Assembly (NCBI GenBank): GCA_937907645.1 | Contig: CALCWV010000075.1 | Location: forward strand, 1-61,063 | DNA length: 61,063 bases | DNA from: an uncultured Clostridia bacterium | GTDB lineage: Bacteria > Bacillota > Clostridia > Christensenellales > UBA1242 | Reading direction: 5' to 3' | Part shown: in pieces, positions 26,845 to 36,200 of the stretch | Layout of the letters: every line of letters starts with the position of its first letter | How positions within the stretch are numbered: the first letter of the stretch is position 1 | Made by a program: the position numbers and the translations under genes | The notes under the pieces: generated by a model | Seen by the model: the letters and a program-made list of their open reading frames with translations, nothing else | Databases searched by the model: none | Told to the model about the DNA's origin: nothing

Positions 26845-27630
26845 CTATTTTAATTTAAACAAAACTCCTGGTCTTTGCGAAGCGACGTCAATCATGACAT
26901 GTTGTCCTTCAATGATACCATATCTCGAAATAAACTGGGCGATTGAGTTATATGCGAGGTCTGGCGTGTTGTTATCCTTGCTTAAGTGAGAAAGAATAAT
27001 CTGTCTTGTCCCACCAATGACAAGCCTTACAATAAAGTCAGCAGCATCTTCATTAGATAAATGCCCGTTTGGCCCAGCGATTCTACGCTTAAGACTCAAT
27101 GGATATTTCTCATTTTGACTGAGCATCTTTTTGTCGTAATTGGCCTCTATGTAAACAATTTGACTTCCTAGAACACTCGAAAGTATTCTATCTGTAGTAT
27201 GTCCCAAATCCGTCAAAATACTTATTTTATTTGAATTTTCTATAAACGAAAATCCATAGCAAGGTACATCGTGTGGTACTGCAAAAGGTCTGATGATAAG
27301 ATCCTTTACTTCAAACTGCTCTTCATCAAAAAGACGTCTATTCTCAATTTTTACTCTCGTGAGCTTCGCATTGAGCCCTTGCCAAACATCTCTGTGTGCA
27401 TAGATTGGCTTATTAAACTTCCCACAAAAAACGTCCACACCTTTCATGTGATCTCCATGCTCGTGTGAGATGAGAATTGCATCTATTTGCTCTGGCGAAA
27501 TATTTAGTAGTGCCAATCTCTTAACAACTTCTGTACATGACAAACCCATGTCAAGGATGACCTTGGCATTTTCACTCTCGATATATGTAACATTCCCGTC
27601 TGACCCTGACGCTAGATTTATTACTTTCAT
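26845..27630 (-). CDS. walJ: WalJ/YycJ-type MBL-fold metallohydrolase
   Basis: A 261-residue metallo-beta-lactamase-fold protein with the metal-binding motif HEHGDH (His56, His58, Asp60, His61) and the family N-terminus MKVINLASGSDGN. WalJ/YycJ proteins are 5'-3' exonuclease-like enzymes linked to DNA repair and to coordination of cell division and wall synthesis. A longer reading with a TTG start at 27669 exists, but that TTG lies in the -35 box. The -10 box ends 10 nt before the ATG, so the leader is only about 4 nt and lacks a ribosome site. First gene of the walJ-htrA-lipoprotein operon. Confidence 0.93.
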   Translation of the reverse strand: MKVINLASGSDGNVTYIESENAKVILDMGLSCTEVVKRLALLNISPEQIDAILISHEHGDHMKGVDVFCGKFNKPIYAHRDVWQGLNAKLTRVKIENRRLFDEEQFEVKDLIIRPFAVPHDVPCYGFSFIENSNKISILTDLGHTTDRILSSVLGSQIVYIEANYDKKMLSQNEKYPLSLKRRIAGPNGHLSNEDAADFIVRLVIGGTRQIILSHLSKDNNTPDLAYNSIAQFISRYGIIEGQHVMIDVASQRPGVLFKLK

Positions 27631-27640
27631 ATCCAAGAGA

Positions 27641-27669
27641 ATTTTATCATTTTTTATCGAAAAAGTCAA
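27641..27669 (-). promoter_or_regulatory. Promoter of the walJ-htrA operon with a very short leader
   Basis: Minus strand: TTGACT (27664-27669), 17-nt spacer, TAAAAT (27641-27646). Predicted start about 27634, only ~4 nt before the ATG. Confidence 0.75.
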
Positions 27670-27675
27670 TTTAAG

Positions 27676-28065
27676 TTAAGTAAAAATTGCCTTTAAAATT
27701 AGGCCAAAAACAAAACTTATCACAGCTAAAAAAATTGTGCGAAGAATAAGCATCCCAAAATTACGTTTTTGATTTTTCAAATCAAGCTCAAATGACTGCC
27801 CTTTCTTGCGAAGTGTCACGCAATACATATAATCATTCTTCGTTTCGGAAACAACAAAGTCGATATAGTTTTCCTTGGACAAGTTTGTCATTATTTCATC
27901 AATCTCGGAGACCGACAAAACAAAGTTTTTTGAAAGGTTGCTGGCAATTTGGTGCGGAGAAATAAGATATGTCCTCTTCTGCGAACATACCCTGCAAAGA
28001 TATAATAACACCAATTTCTCCTTTCGACTCAAAGCAGACCTCTTTATGTTTATTGACTTTATCAC
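27676..28065 (-). CDS. Winged-helix protein with C-terminal membrane anchor
   Basis: A 129-residue protein. Residues ~10-85 look like a winged-helix/DnaD-like domain (SRKEKLVLLYLCRV ... HQIASNLSK ... SEIDEIMTNLSKENYIDF, then a beta wing YCVTLRKKG). A basic linker precedes one transmembrane helix at the extreme C-terminus (about 106-127). The GTG start has no recognisable ribosome site. It has the same architecture as the 118-residue protein encoded at 28651-29007. A tail-anchored helix-turn-helix protein could be a membrane-tethered regulator; this is inference. Confidence 0.6.
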   Translation of the reverse strand: MIKSINIKRSALSRKEKLVLLYLCRVCSQKRTYLISPHQIASNLSKNFVLSVSEIDEIMTNLSKENYIDFVVSETKNDYMYCVTLRKKGQSFELDLKNQKRNFGMLILRTIFLAVISFVFGLILKAIFT

Positions 28066-28097
28066 ATATAACTAAACATAGAGGTCACTCAGGCAAC

Positions 28098-28123
28098 AAA
28101 AAAGACTGAAAATTTCAGTCTTT
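28098..28123 (-). terminator. Intrinsic terminator of the acidic protein gene
   Basis: AAAGACTGAAA (28101-28111) pairs with TTTCAGTCTTT (28113-28123), with a U tract on the minus-strand transcript. Confidence 0.8.
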
Positions 28124-28133
28124 AATTTTTATA

Positions 28134-28547
28134 CTATCTTTGCCACCATTCTAATTCATATTTTTCCTCAATCTCGCTACGATATCTTTCTTCTTCGCTT
28201 GGTTCTTGAGATTCTTTCTTAACTTCAACAGCTTCTTTGTTTTCCTCTTTTTGAGGTTCTTCTTTCTTTTCTTCGACCGTGTTCTGTTCTTCTGTATCGA
28301 ATGGCAGTTCATCGTATGGAACTTCAGTCATCCCTTCAGCGATTAATCTTTTAAAAAGGTCAGTGTCCTCAATTGATTTTCCCTCTAGAGCAGATTCTAT
28401 CTCGTCAAGCTCCCTATTCTGTCTATCAATTTCTTCCTGTGTACTTGCCTTTGGCATATTGTTTACATAAATCTCGAAAGTCTTTGGTTTTACAAGATGT
28501 TCAAACCCCTCAAGTACTGGTTGTTCAACTTTAACTTTTTCTGCCAT
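28134..28547 (-). CDS. Small acidic protein of unknown function
   Basis: A 137-residue protein, strongly acidic, with a Glu/Lys-rich low-complexity segment at about residues 88-125 and an aromatic C-terminus (ELEWWQR). There is no signal peptide or membrane segment, so it is cytoplasmic and probably partly disordered. No family is recognised. Expression signals are strong: AGGAGG 6 nt before the ATG and a near-consensus promoter. It is flanked by two membrane-anchored winged-helix genes. Confidence 0.7.
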   Translation of the reverse strand: MAEKVKVEQPVLEGFEHLVKPKTFEIYVNNMPKASTQEEIDRQNRELDEIESALEGKSIEDTDLFKRLIAEGMTEVPYDELPFDTEEQNTVEEKKEEPQKEENKEAVEVKKESQEPSEEERYRSEIEEKYELEWWQR

Positions 28548-28570
28548 TTTTCCCTCCTGTATATAACCCT

Positions 28571-28599
28571 ATTATACCTATAAATCACTAAAAAATCAA
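28571..28599 (-). promoter_or_regulatory. Strong promoter of the acidic protein gene
   Basis: Minus strand: TTGATT (28594-28599), 17-nt spacer, TATAAT (28571-28576). Confidence 0.85.
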
Positions 28600-28650
28600 T
28601 ACTTTTGTCGAAAAAAGATTAAAATAAATTTTAATGCTAAAAATATAGTT

Positions 28651-29007
28651 ATGTTAGACACAAAAAGTACATTGATACTTAAAATTTTGCAGAAAGAATG
28701 CAAGAATGGGAGCTATAAAATTCTGGATAAGAACGATATTATCTCCGCACTTCCGGCAAGATATCGATGCGACACGGACGAGCTGGACCATATAATATCC
28801 TATCTCGAACGCCAGGACTATGTTTCTGTGAAATATGACGACGACAATATCTATTGCTTGTGCATTCTGCCAGCTATCAATGAAATTACAACCCCAAAAA
28901 AGAAGAAAAAAGAGAAGAAATTCCTTCTTCCCTTAGTTGTTTTTATTCTCGCATTCATAGGCGCTTTCGGTGGAGCGTTGATAGCAAGGCTAATTAAAAT
29001 CCCTTAA
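28651..29007 (+). CDS. Winged-helix protein with C-terminal membrane anchor
   Basis: A 118-residue protein. The N-terminal ~75 residues look like a winged-helix fold (STLILKILQKEC ... DIISALPARYRCDTDELDHIISYLERQDYVSV), ending in a beta wing (DDDNIYCLCIL). A Lys-rich linker and one C-terminal transmembrane helix (about 91-113) follow. No ribosome site is visible before the ATG. It overlaps the convergent radC gene by 18 bp at the 3' ends. It shares its architecture, though little obvious sequence, with the protein at 27676-28065. Confidence 0.6.
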   Translation: MLDTKSTLILKILQKECKNGSYKILDKNDIISALPARYRCDTDELDHIISYLERQDYVSVKYDDDNIYCLCILPAINEITTPKKKKKEKKFLLPLVVFILAFIGAFGGALIARLIKIP

Positions 29008-29760
29008 TCTGCCCTTGCTTTTTACACTGTAAATTCCGTCAGTGCCGATTACAAAGTGATCGATAAATTTAATTCCAAGACAAACAAGAAGTTTCTCAAG
29101 TCTGTCCGTTGCCTCAATATCTTGAGTAGATGCGGTAGACTTGCCACCAGGATGATTATGTGCGAAAATTACTGCTGCGGGATTGCATGATGAAACAAAG
29201 TTTGTAATGGCTGTTGGTGTTATCCCAACATTCTTAACGCTACCAATGGCAACGACTTTCTTTTGTATCAGTCTATAGCTTGGGTCAAGACCAATAATAA
29301 TGAATTTCTCTTTAGGTTCAAATCTAAGTAGCTCTTCAAAGTAGTCCGTTATTTGAGCAAGACTGGAAAGAACAACTTTCTCAGATAACTTGTTCGATGT
29401 GTAGTAGAAGAATAGATCACCGAGTAGCTTCAAACTCTTTGCAGAACGCTCACCCATTCCTCTGATTTCTTTGAGTGAATTTATGTCAGCATCAAGAACA
29501 TTGGCAACTGTCCCAAATTCATGAAGCAGACGATGTGCGAGCGGATTAACATCCCCTCTTGGAAATATGTAGAAAAGGATAAATTCCATTGCTTGGACGT
29601 CGCTAACATTTTCTATTCCAACATTGTATAAGGTTTCAAGGAGTCTCGCTCTGTGACCATTATGCATATGCTCTTCATCAAAAGGTTTCTTGTTTTTCTC
29701 TATAACAATATCACTATCTCTGTTAATTTTTAGCTTTTTACTGACAGAAATTTCCGTCAT
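28990..29760 (-). CDS. radC: RadC family JAB-domain protein
   Basis: A 256-residue protein with the RadC/UPF0758 layout: an N-terminal helix-hairpin-helix region (IRGMGERSAKSL, about residues 95-110) and a C-terminal JAB/MPN metalloprotease-like domain with HNHPGG near residue 203 and an Asp about ten residues on (STQDIEATD), completing the HxHx(n)D zinc motif. Despite its name, the family's cellular function is unsettled. The ribosome site is AGGAG 8 nt before the ATG, with a good promoter upstream. Confidence 0.93.
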   Translation of the reverse strand: MTEISVSKKLKINRDSDIVIEKNKKPFDEEHMHNGHRARLLETLYNVGIENVSDVQAMEFILFYIFPRGDVNPLAHRLLHEFGTVANVLDADINSLKEIRGMGERSAKSLKLLGDLFFYYTSNKLSEKVVLSSLAQITDYFEELLRFEPKEKFIIIGLDPSYRLIQKKVVAIGSVKNVGITPTAITNFVSSCNPAAVIFAHNHPGGKSTASTQDIEATDRLEKLLVCLGIKFIDHFVIGTDGIYSVKSKGRLRDFN

Positions 29761-29794
29761 AATTTTCTCCTATTCTTTAAAATTTTCTAATGAA

Positions 29795-29823
29795 ATTTTA
29801 TCACAAAATCCCCCTCTAATCAA
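29795..29823 (-). promoter_or_regulatory. Promoter of radC
   Basis: Minus strand: TTGATT (29818-29823), 17-nt spacer, TAAAAT (29795-29800). Confidence 0.8.
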
Positions 29824-29966
29824 ATAAAATACGGCATTTTCCAGCATTTTTTCAAAAAAAATTTTAAATTCGCATCCCATTCCCTCAATTCTCCACTCTC
29901 TTAGCCCCTAAATCTCGCAAAAATCACATAAAAATCATCAAAATTAATAAAAACAGAAAAAAATAA

Positions 29967-30158
29967 AAAGGTTAAAAAATTTAAAATCTCCATGAAAAGA
30001 TATTAAAAAGAACTATTAAGGAGAACAATAAAAAGCAGCAATAGAATTAGTATTAAAAAGTAGTTTAGAAAAAGTGTAAAAAAGTAGAATTAAAAAGAAG
30101 TTAAAAAGTATTTAAGAAGAAGTTAAAAAAAAGAAGTTAAAAAGAAGGATTTAAAAAG
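29967..30158. repeat. Purine-rich degenerate tandem array of TTAAAAAG units
   Basis: Exact TTAAAAAG occurs at 30003, 30053, 30090, 30101, 30138 and 30151, with variants between (for example TTAAAAAAAAG at 30123), usually followed by (A/T)AG. The plus strand is almost pure A/G/T. It lies just beyond the terminator of the 19.4-kb gene and accounts for most of the 509-bp gap 29761-30269. No coding potential is seen. Confidence 0.6.
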
Positions 30159-30184
30159 AACACGACTCCCGTCGTGTTCTTTTT
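30153..30184. terminator. Strong terminator of the 19.4-kb lipoprotein gene
   Basis: AAAAAGAACACGAC (30153-30166) and GTCGTGTTCTTTTT (30171-30184) form a perfect 14-bp stem with a 4-nt loop, flanked by A and T runs on both sides. Confidence 0.9.
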
Positions 30185-30269
30185 GCTAGAAAAATTGCTT
30201 TATTTCTAAAATACAGCTAATTAGTAAAAAGTGAACATAGTAATTTTGTTAACATCAAATTGCTATATT

Positions 30270-33200
30270 TTAAATATTATCGCCTCCAACTGATGCATTA
30301 ATTTTGCTTACATCGTTTACCTTTCTAAAATATGTAGCTTCAATTGTATATGTATGCACACTAAAGTCATTATACAAATAAATATTATAAAAATTAACGA
30401 TTCCATCTCTATCTAGTTGGTTACTACTATTATACAAAAATGCATTATACGCAACTCTTGAAGGCAGACAATAAAAGGTGTTTGCAGCTATTCTTCCATT
30501 TCTTCCAAAAATGTAAGTTTCATGACTTCTTCCACGTATATAAGTTCGATTATCGTTGATAAGAGCTGGATCCCAATACAGCTTTAATGATTTATCCGCA
30601 TATTCTTTAGTTTCATCATTTTGAGAATTATAATCAAATGTAGAAACTTTAACAGAAATTTCTTCAACGCCGATGACCTCTACTCCTTTATATTCATCCA
30701 CCCCAAATTTAAAATTGCTTCCACTGAGGTCTACTCCACCATGCCCATTATTTCCATTCCATCCGTTTCTTCCTGATTTTAGGGTTACTATAGCTCCAGA
30801 TGATGATTTTGCACTGACTTCACCTGGTGCTCCTTTTAATCCTCCTGCTTGTCCTTTACCGCCACATTTAGGTTGGTCTGAACTTGTATGATCCTTGCCA
30901 AGTTCTCCATCCATTCCATGACCACCATTCCCTTCAAGGCCGGCTTTTAAAACGCCTTTGTTTTCTAACTCGGCGTTACCTATACTTTGACCGTTTCTGC
31001 CATTGTTAGTCTCTCCAGATTCACCATCTTCTCCATCTTTGCCATCAAAACCAACAATTAATCCGTAGTTCACGCTAATTCCATCAAACTTGATCAGATT
31101 GTTAATTTGAGTCCCATCATAATCATCTTTGAATCGACTGTAATTTACGAAGCTTGATGCTCCAGACCCTGTATTGCCAAACAAGTAAACATCCCTTGTT
31201 ATATCGTTTAATGATGTTATTGAACCAAAAGTTTTTGCTCCTGAAATTTTAGTAGCGCCCATATTAATTAGGGATAAATCACTAGTACCATCATTAACCA
31301 CTGCTCCAGCGAAATTTAAATCGTTTATCTCGCCTTCACTTGTATCAATTCCGTTAATTAAGTAGTTTTCATTAGTTGCAAAATTTAGGAAATATTTATT
31401 CCCAATAATCTTACTCTTTATGATTGACTTAACATTATCATTAATATTAATATCTGATTTAAAAATTATTATTTCATAAGAATTAGAAGTATTCTGATAT
31501 GAAGCCTTTCCACTTATATTAGACATATAAGGAGATTCTCCTGTGTTTTCACTGAAATATTCATTATGTGTCTTATATTTAAAAGTTATCTCAACTTCTT
31601 GATCTTCATCGCTATTTGGAATTAATGATAATTTTTTCCCGTCTTCTGAAAATTCATAAGATGTTTCTGGTCGTGTCTGTACTTCCTTTATATAGTCACC
31701 ATATGGTACATCCACTTCACTTTCTACATATGAAATTGTAAAATCGCTTGATTTTGACAAATTGTCTACTTTTACTTCAATTGAATAATTATTTACAGAA
31801 TATTTTTCAAATGATACTTCAAATTTAATGGTAGAAAGTGTTAATTTATATTGTTTCATTCCATCTTGATTAACTTCTTCAATTAGATAGTAATAAGGGA
31901 TAGATTTAATTAAAACAGTATTTGCATTATTATTATCAAATTTTACATTAGAATTTGTGCCAACTTTGGCTAATTTTCCGTCAATATAAGTAAACTCGTA
32001 TTTAACTTCATCAATTTCAACAGCTAAAGGATCTTCTTTAGTACCCGCAGCCGCTTCCTTAGAAGAAATGCTAATTTTTTCTGTTTTGAGTTTACTATTA
32101 ACATTTTCGTTGACTGAACCACAAACATACTTATCATTACCAATCGTAATAACAACTCTGTTAGATGTATACTTATCTCCATCTTCTTCAATTTCATATG
32201 CTTCAGTGTTAGAATTAATTATTTCTCCTGTTGATTGATTAATTAAAATATACTTATCGCCATTTATAAAGTACGCATAATCTTGATTTGAAATAGTAAT
32301 TTTGCCATTGCTACCTTTAATTTCATTATTGTCATTATCTATTAAAACTAAATTACTTTGCGATACATTTGCTGTAAAGCTTGTTCTCTCATTAATCATT
32401 TCAGGATCAACTGAAAGATAGTATGTATAGTTAGCTGTTTCAGTATATAATTTATACGACCTTGTTGTGAATTTTAATTGCACGTTAGTGACAGGATTTG
32501 AGTATGAGAAGCTATAGTCTAAAGTATATGATGTATTATTTGAGTTGTCAAAATATGTCTTCTTGTTTCCATAATTGTCAGAAATTTCATAGACTGCAAT
32601 TGAATCTTTTGCTTTTGTGAACGTGTATGAATTTTCAATTTTTGTCAATGTCCTATTAATTGAAGATTCATAATGCCATGTCTGATAGGAAAAACCACCA
32701 ATTGATATATTTTCATCATAAATACATTGATCCACTTGAGTTCCTGTATAAGTCGCACCTTTTTCGGTTGTTATTGTTGTTTTAAATGTTGGATATTTAA
32801 AATTTCCTTCTCCATCTCCGAGTTTACCATAATTGTCATCTCTTTGGAATTTAACATAAACTGGGATACTCGATCTGAGCCAAGCCCCTACAAGAGTATC
32901 ATAACTAATTTTAAATACAACTTGCCCATCACAGTCCTTTAATATGAAAGTGCCTTCACCTGTTGATACAAATTTTTTATTTATATAACACGTTATATCC
33001 ATTTCATATTTTGTGTCACCATTTTCAATAATTCCTGTTATTGTTAAACTTCCGTCAAGATTTTTTTGATAGGTCTTTTGAGTCCAGAGCTCTGAATTAG
33101 GAAGGTCTATTGATTCAATTTTATTATTCTCATCTCCATATGTTCCCGTCTCATATAAATACTTATTTATCAAACTATCATTGAAATTTCCATTTGAGTA

Positions 33201-36200
33201 AGCTATATATTTATTATTCACGTTAGACAATGTTTTATACTGTCCACCCGTAGTAAATGATGTCTTTTCAAACTCAGATTTTGTATTTTCTATTTCAGCA
33301 TAATCGCTCTTTGACGAAAGAGTATAATTATCTTCAAATGATAAAGATTTTTCAATACCTGATCCATAGTAAGAAATATTATAGGTATCGCTAATCTCTT
33401 TCGCTGTTACGTTTTTACCTAATTCCCCTTCTTTTATTGCTCCAATAACATGTAGTATCCCATCTTCATATTTGCTATCAAAAGATTTCTTTACATCTGG
33501 GTTTAGTTTTTCGGTAAAAGTAACTAAGTAACTACCATTCTCATATAATTGCGATCTTTGCAGTTCACTCAGATATAACTTAATATTTTCTCCATCTACA
33601 ACAATATTTGTTGCACTTAAATTAATAGTTACGCTTTCATCAGCTTTTACAAATGTTAGATTATAGATTATATTAACATTAACGTCTTGTGAGTCTTCTT
33701 TTTTATTTAAAAGGCCTATTCTTAGGTAGTATTTATTTTCCTTTTTTACAATTTTGTTATCAATAATTTCATAATCTTGCGAATTCTTATTTTCAATAGA
33801 GATCGTTGGCGTATAATTTGCCTCCTCTATAGCCTTCTTAATATCGTTTTGATAACTTTCATCAATTTCAATATCTACTACTTTATATTGGTTATTAATA
33901 GTTTTTTCCAGACCTTTTGAATCCTTAATAATTGCAGTAAATTTTCCTCCAACACTAGTTTCCTTTAAATCCTCTGTTTTATCTACATTTAACTTTAATA
34001 ACTTCTCACATTCTTCTTTAGTGAGTGTCCCCTCGTTTGTTATCTTACTCTTTTCATAATAAGATTCTGTACCTTTTAAGTAACGAGTTTCTGAAATAAT
34101 CGTCTGATTAGATACCATTATATTGGCATCTTTTGAAACCCCTGTGTTGAATACGTGAGTTGTATCTACTTGCCCATAGGTAATCGTTCTATTACCAGTT
34201 ACACAGAATGAAGAAGGATAACCTAGTTCATCATATCCAGTAATATTCACATCAGATGCATTAAACGAAATCGACATACCTTTATAATCTTTTAATTTAG
34301 TCCCGGATCCCCAATCATAGAAATAAGTAGTTCCTTTTTCTAATATTTCGTAAATTCCATTTCTTAATACCAATCCATCGCTTTTGTATGATGAACATCT
34401 GTTATAGTTATTTGCAATTATTCCTCCTGCATAAACGTTTATTTTAGCATCGATGATCTTTATCGTAACATCTCCAGACAATTTATTTTTATCAACCTGA
34501 CCTCGAACTTTCTCAATTTGCTCCTCTTCTATATTCTTTCCCAAAGCTTCAATTACGCCAGCATTGTAGAGGTTAGAGAATGTTCCGTCGTCTGCTTTTC
34601 CGACAATTCCTCCAGCATAGGATTCCTTTGTGCTTTTTTTGTTACCAGCTTTAATCATTGCGGTGTTGTAACAATTCTTTACACTTCCACTCGCAACATA
34701 TCCTACAATTCCGCCGGCAACATATCCGCCGTCTTTATCAGTATCTATAACATATCCCGCGATAACCGAGTTAGTGTTCCCGCAGTATGAAATATTTATA
34801 CCAGCTGCCTTTCCAATAATACCACCAGTGTAACAGTCTCTAATACCATCATAATAGGTACTATCATTTTGAATCGGTGCATAGTTTATACAGTTAGATA
34901 GAGTTAAAGCTCCGTTTGCATTCCCAATGATTCCACCAACTCTAGATTTAAGTGCTTCAGATTTAACCTTTACATAATTTTTACAGTATTCAATAGAGGA
35001 ATTACCTCTTGAGTAACCAACTATTCCTCCCACATCGTGAGCACCACCATTTTGGTTCGAAGGTATGTTGATAAATCCACTAGCAACAACATTGTAAATT
35101 TTGCTGTCGCTAGATGTTAGTTTCTCTGCAAGTGATCCAATGTTGACCCCATCAGAGCTTGTATTGATGTTTACATTCATCAAACGTAAGTTTCGAACTG
35201 AACCTGAAAGAGTTGTAAACAAAGGTTTATTAGTTGTTGAGTTAGCATCATCACTAAGCTCGTAATCAATTGTGTATTCTTGGCCATCCAGTGTGCCTGA
35301 GAAACTGCCAAGTTCAATACCTTGCAAATTAGCTTTCTCAAGCTCTAAGTCGTTTGTGAGAACATATCTTCCGTTAGTCAATTTAGATATCTGTGCTAGT
35401 TTTCCTGCATTTGGAACGATCATGAAGTCATTGTCACCATAAGTAAATTCATCCCAAGATTTTGGAGTGTAAGTATACTTTGTTTGAGCATATCTGTCAG
35501 CGCCTGCTGTCTCAGTCTTCGTTGCGTATGATGATTGCTTCAAGAATCCAAAGTTTCGAGTTTGATATCCAAAATTATAGTCTTCTGATGCAGTCCAACC
35601 AGTGCCAGGTGTTGAGCTTTGAACCCCTGCAAAATCGACGGTAACAGCACTTGTTGTTTTTTCTGTTACTCCGGTCTCTGTTTTACTATACTCCGTTGCA
35701 TTAACGTCGTACCAGCAGTTAGTGTATGCCGCCGTGCCGAAGTTGAATGCAGCTGGTTCTGTTTGACCATTTACATAATCATGCCAGTCAATCTGTGAAA
35801 TTGTATAACAATTTGAAACGTTTACATTTCCATTGCTTGATCCATCAATGAATCCATATGTTGTGGCATTGATATATGTTGATACTCTGCCAGTTGAATA
35901 TGAATTTCTAATTGTGATTGGCTCGCCATTATGGTCTGAAAGTGTTGCAAAACCAGCTACTTCTCCGCCTCCTGCTGAGGTGTTTGTTTTATCGTTTCCG
36001 CTCTCATCTTTTCCAACTCCTGCACGATAAAGGACGTTCGCTCCTGCCACTGACTCGTCGATAAGTCCGCTCTTGAGATTTCCTACGATTGGGGCAAGGT
36101 TGATTGCACCGGTTCCTCCAACAGAGATGTTTCCATAAACCGCAACGGCATATAGCGTTCCACCTGTCATCACATTCAAAAGTCCACCGTTTACGCCACT

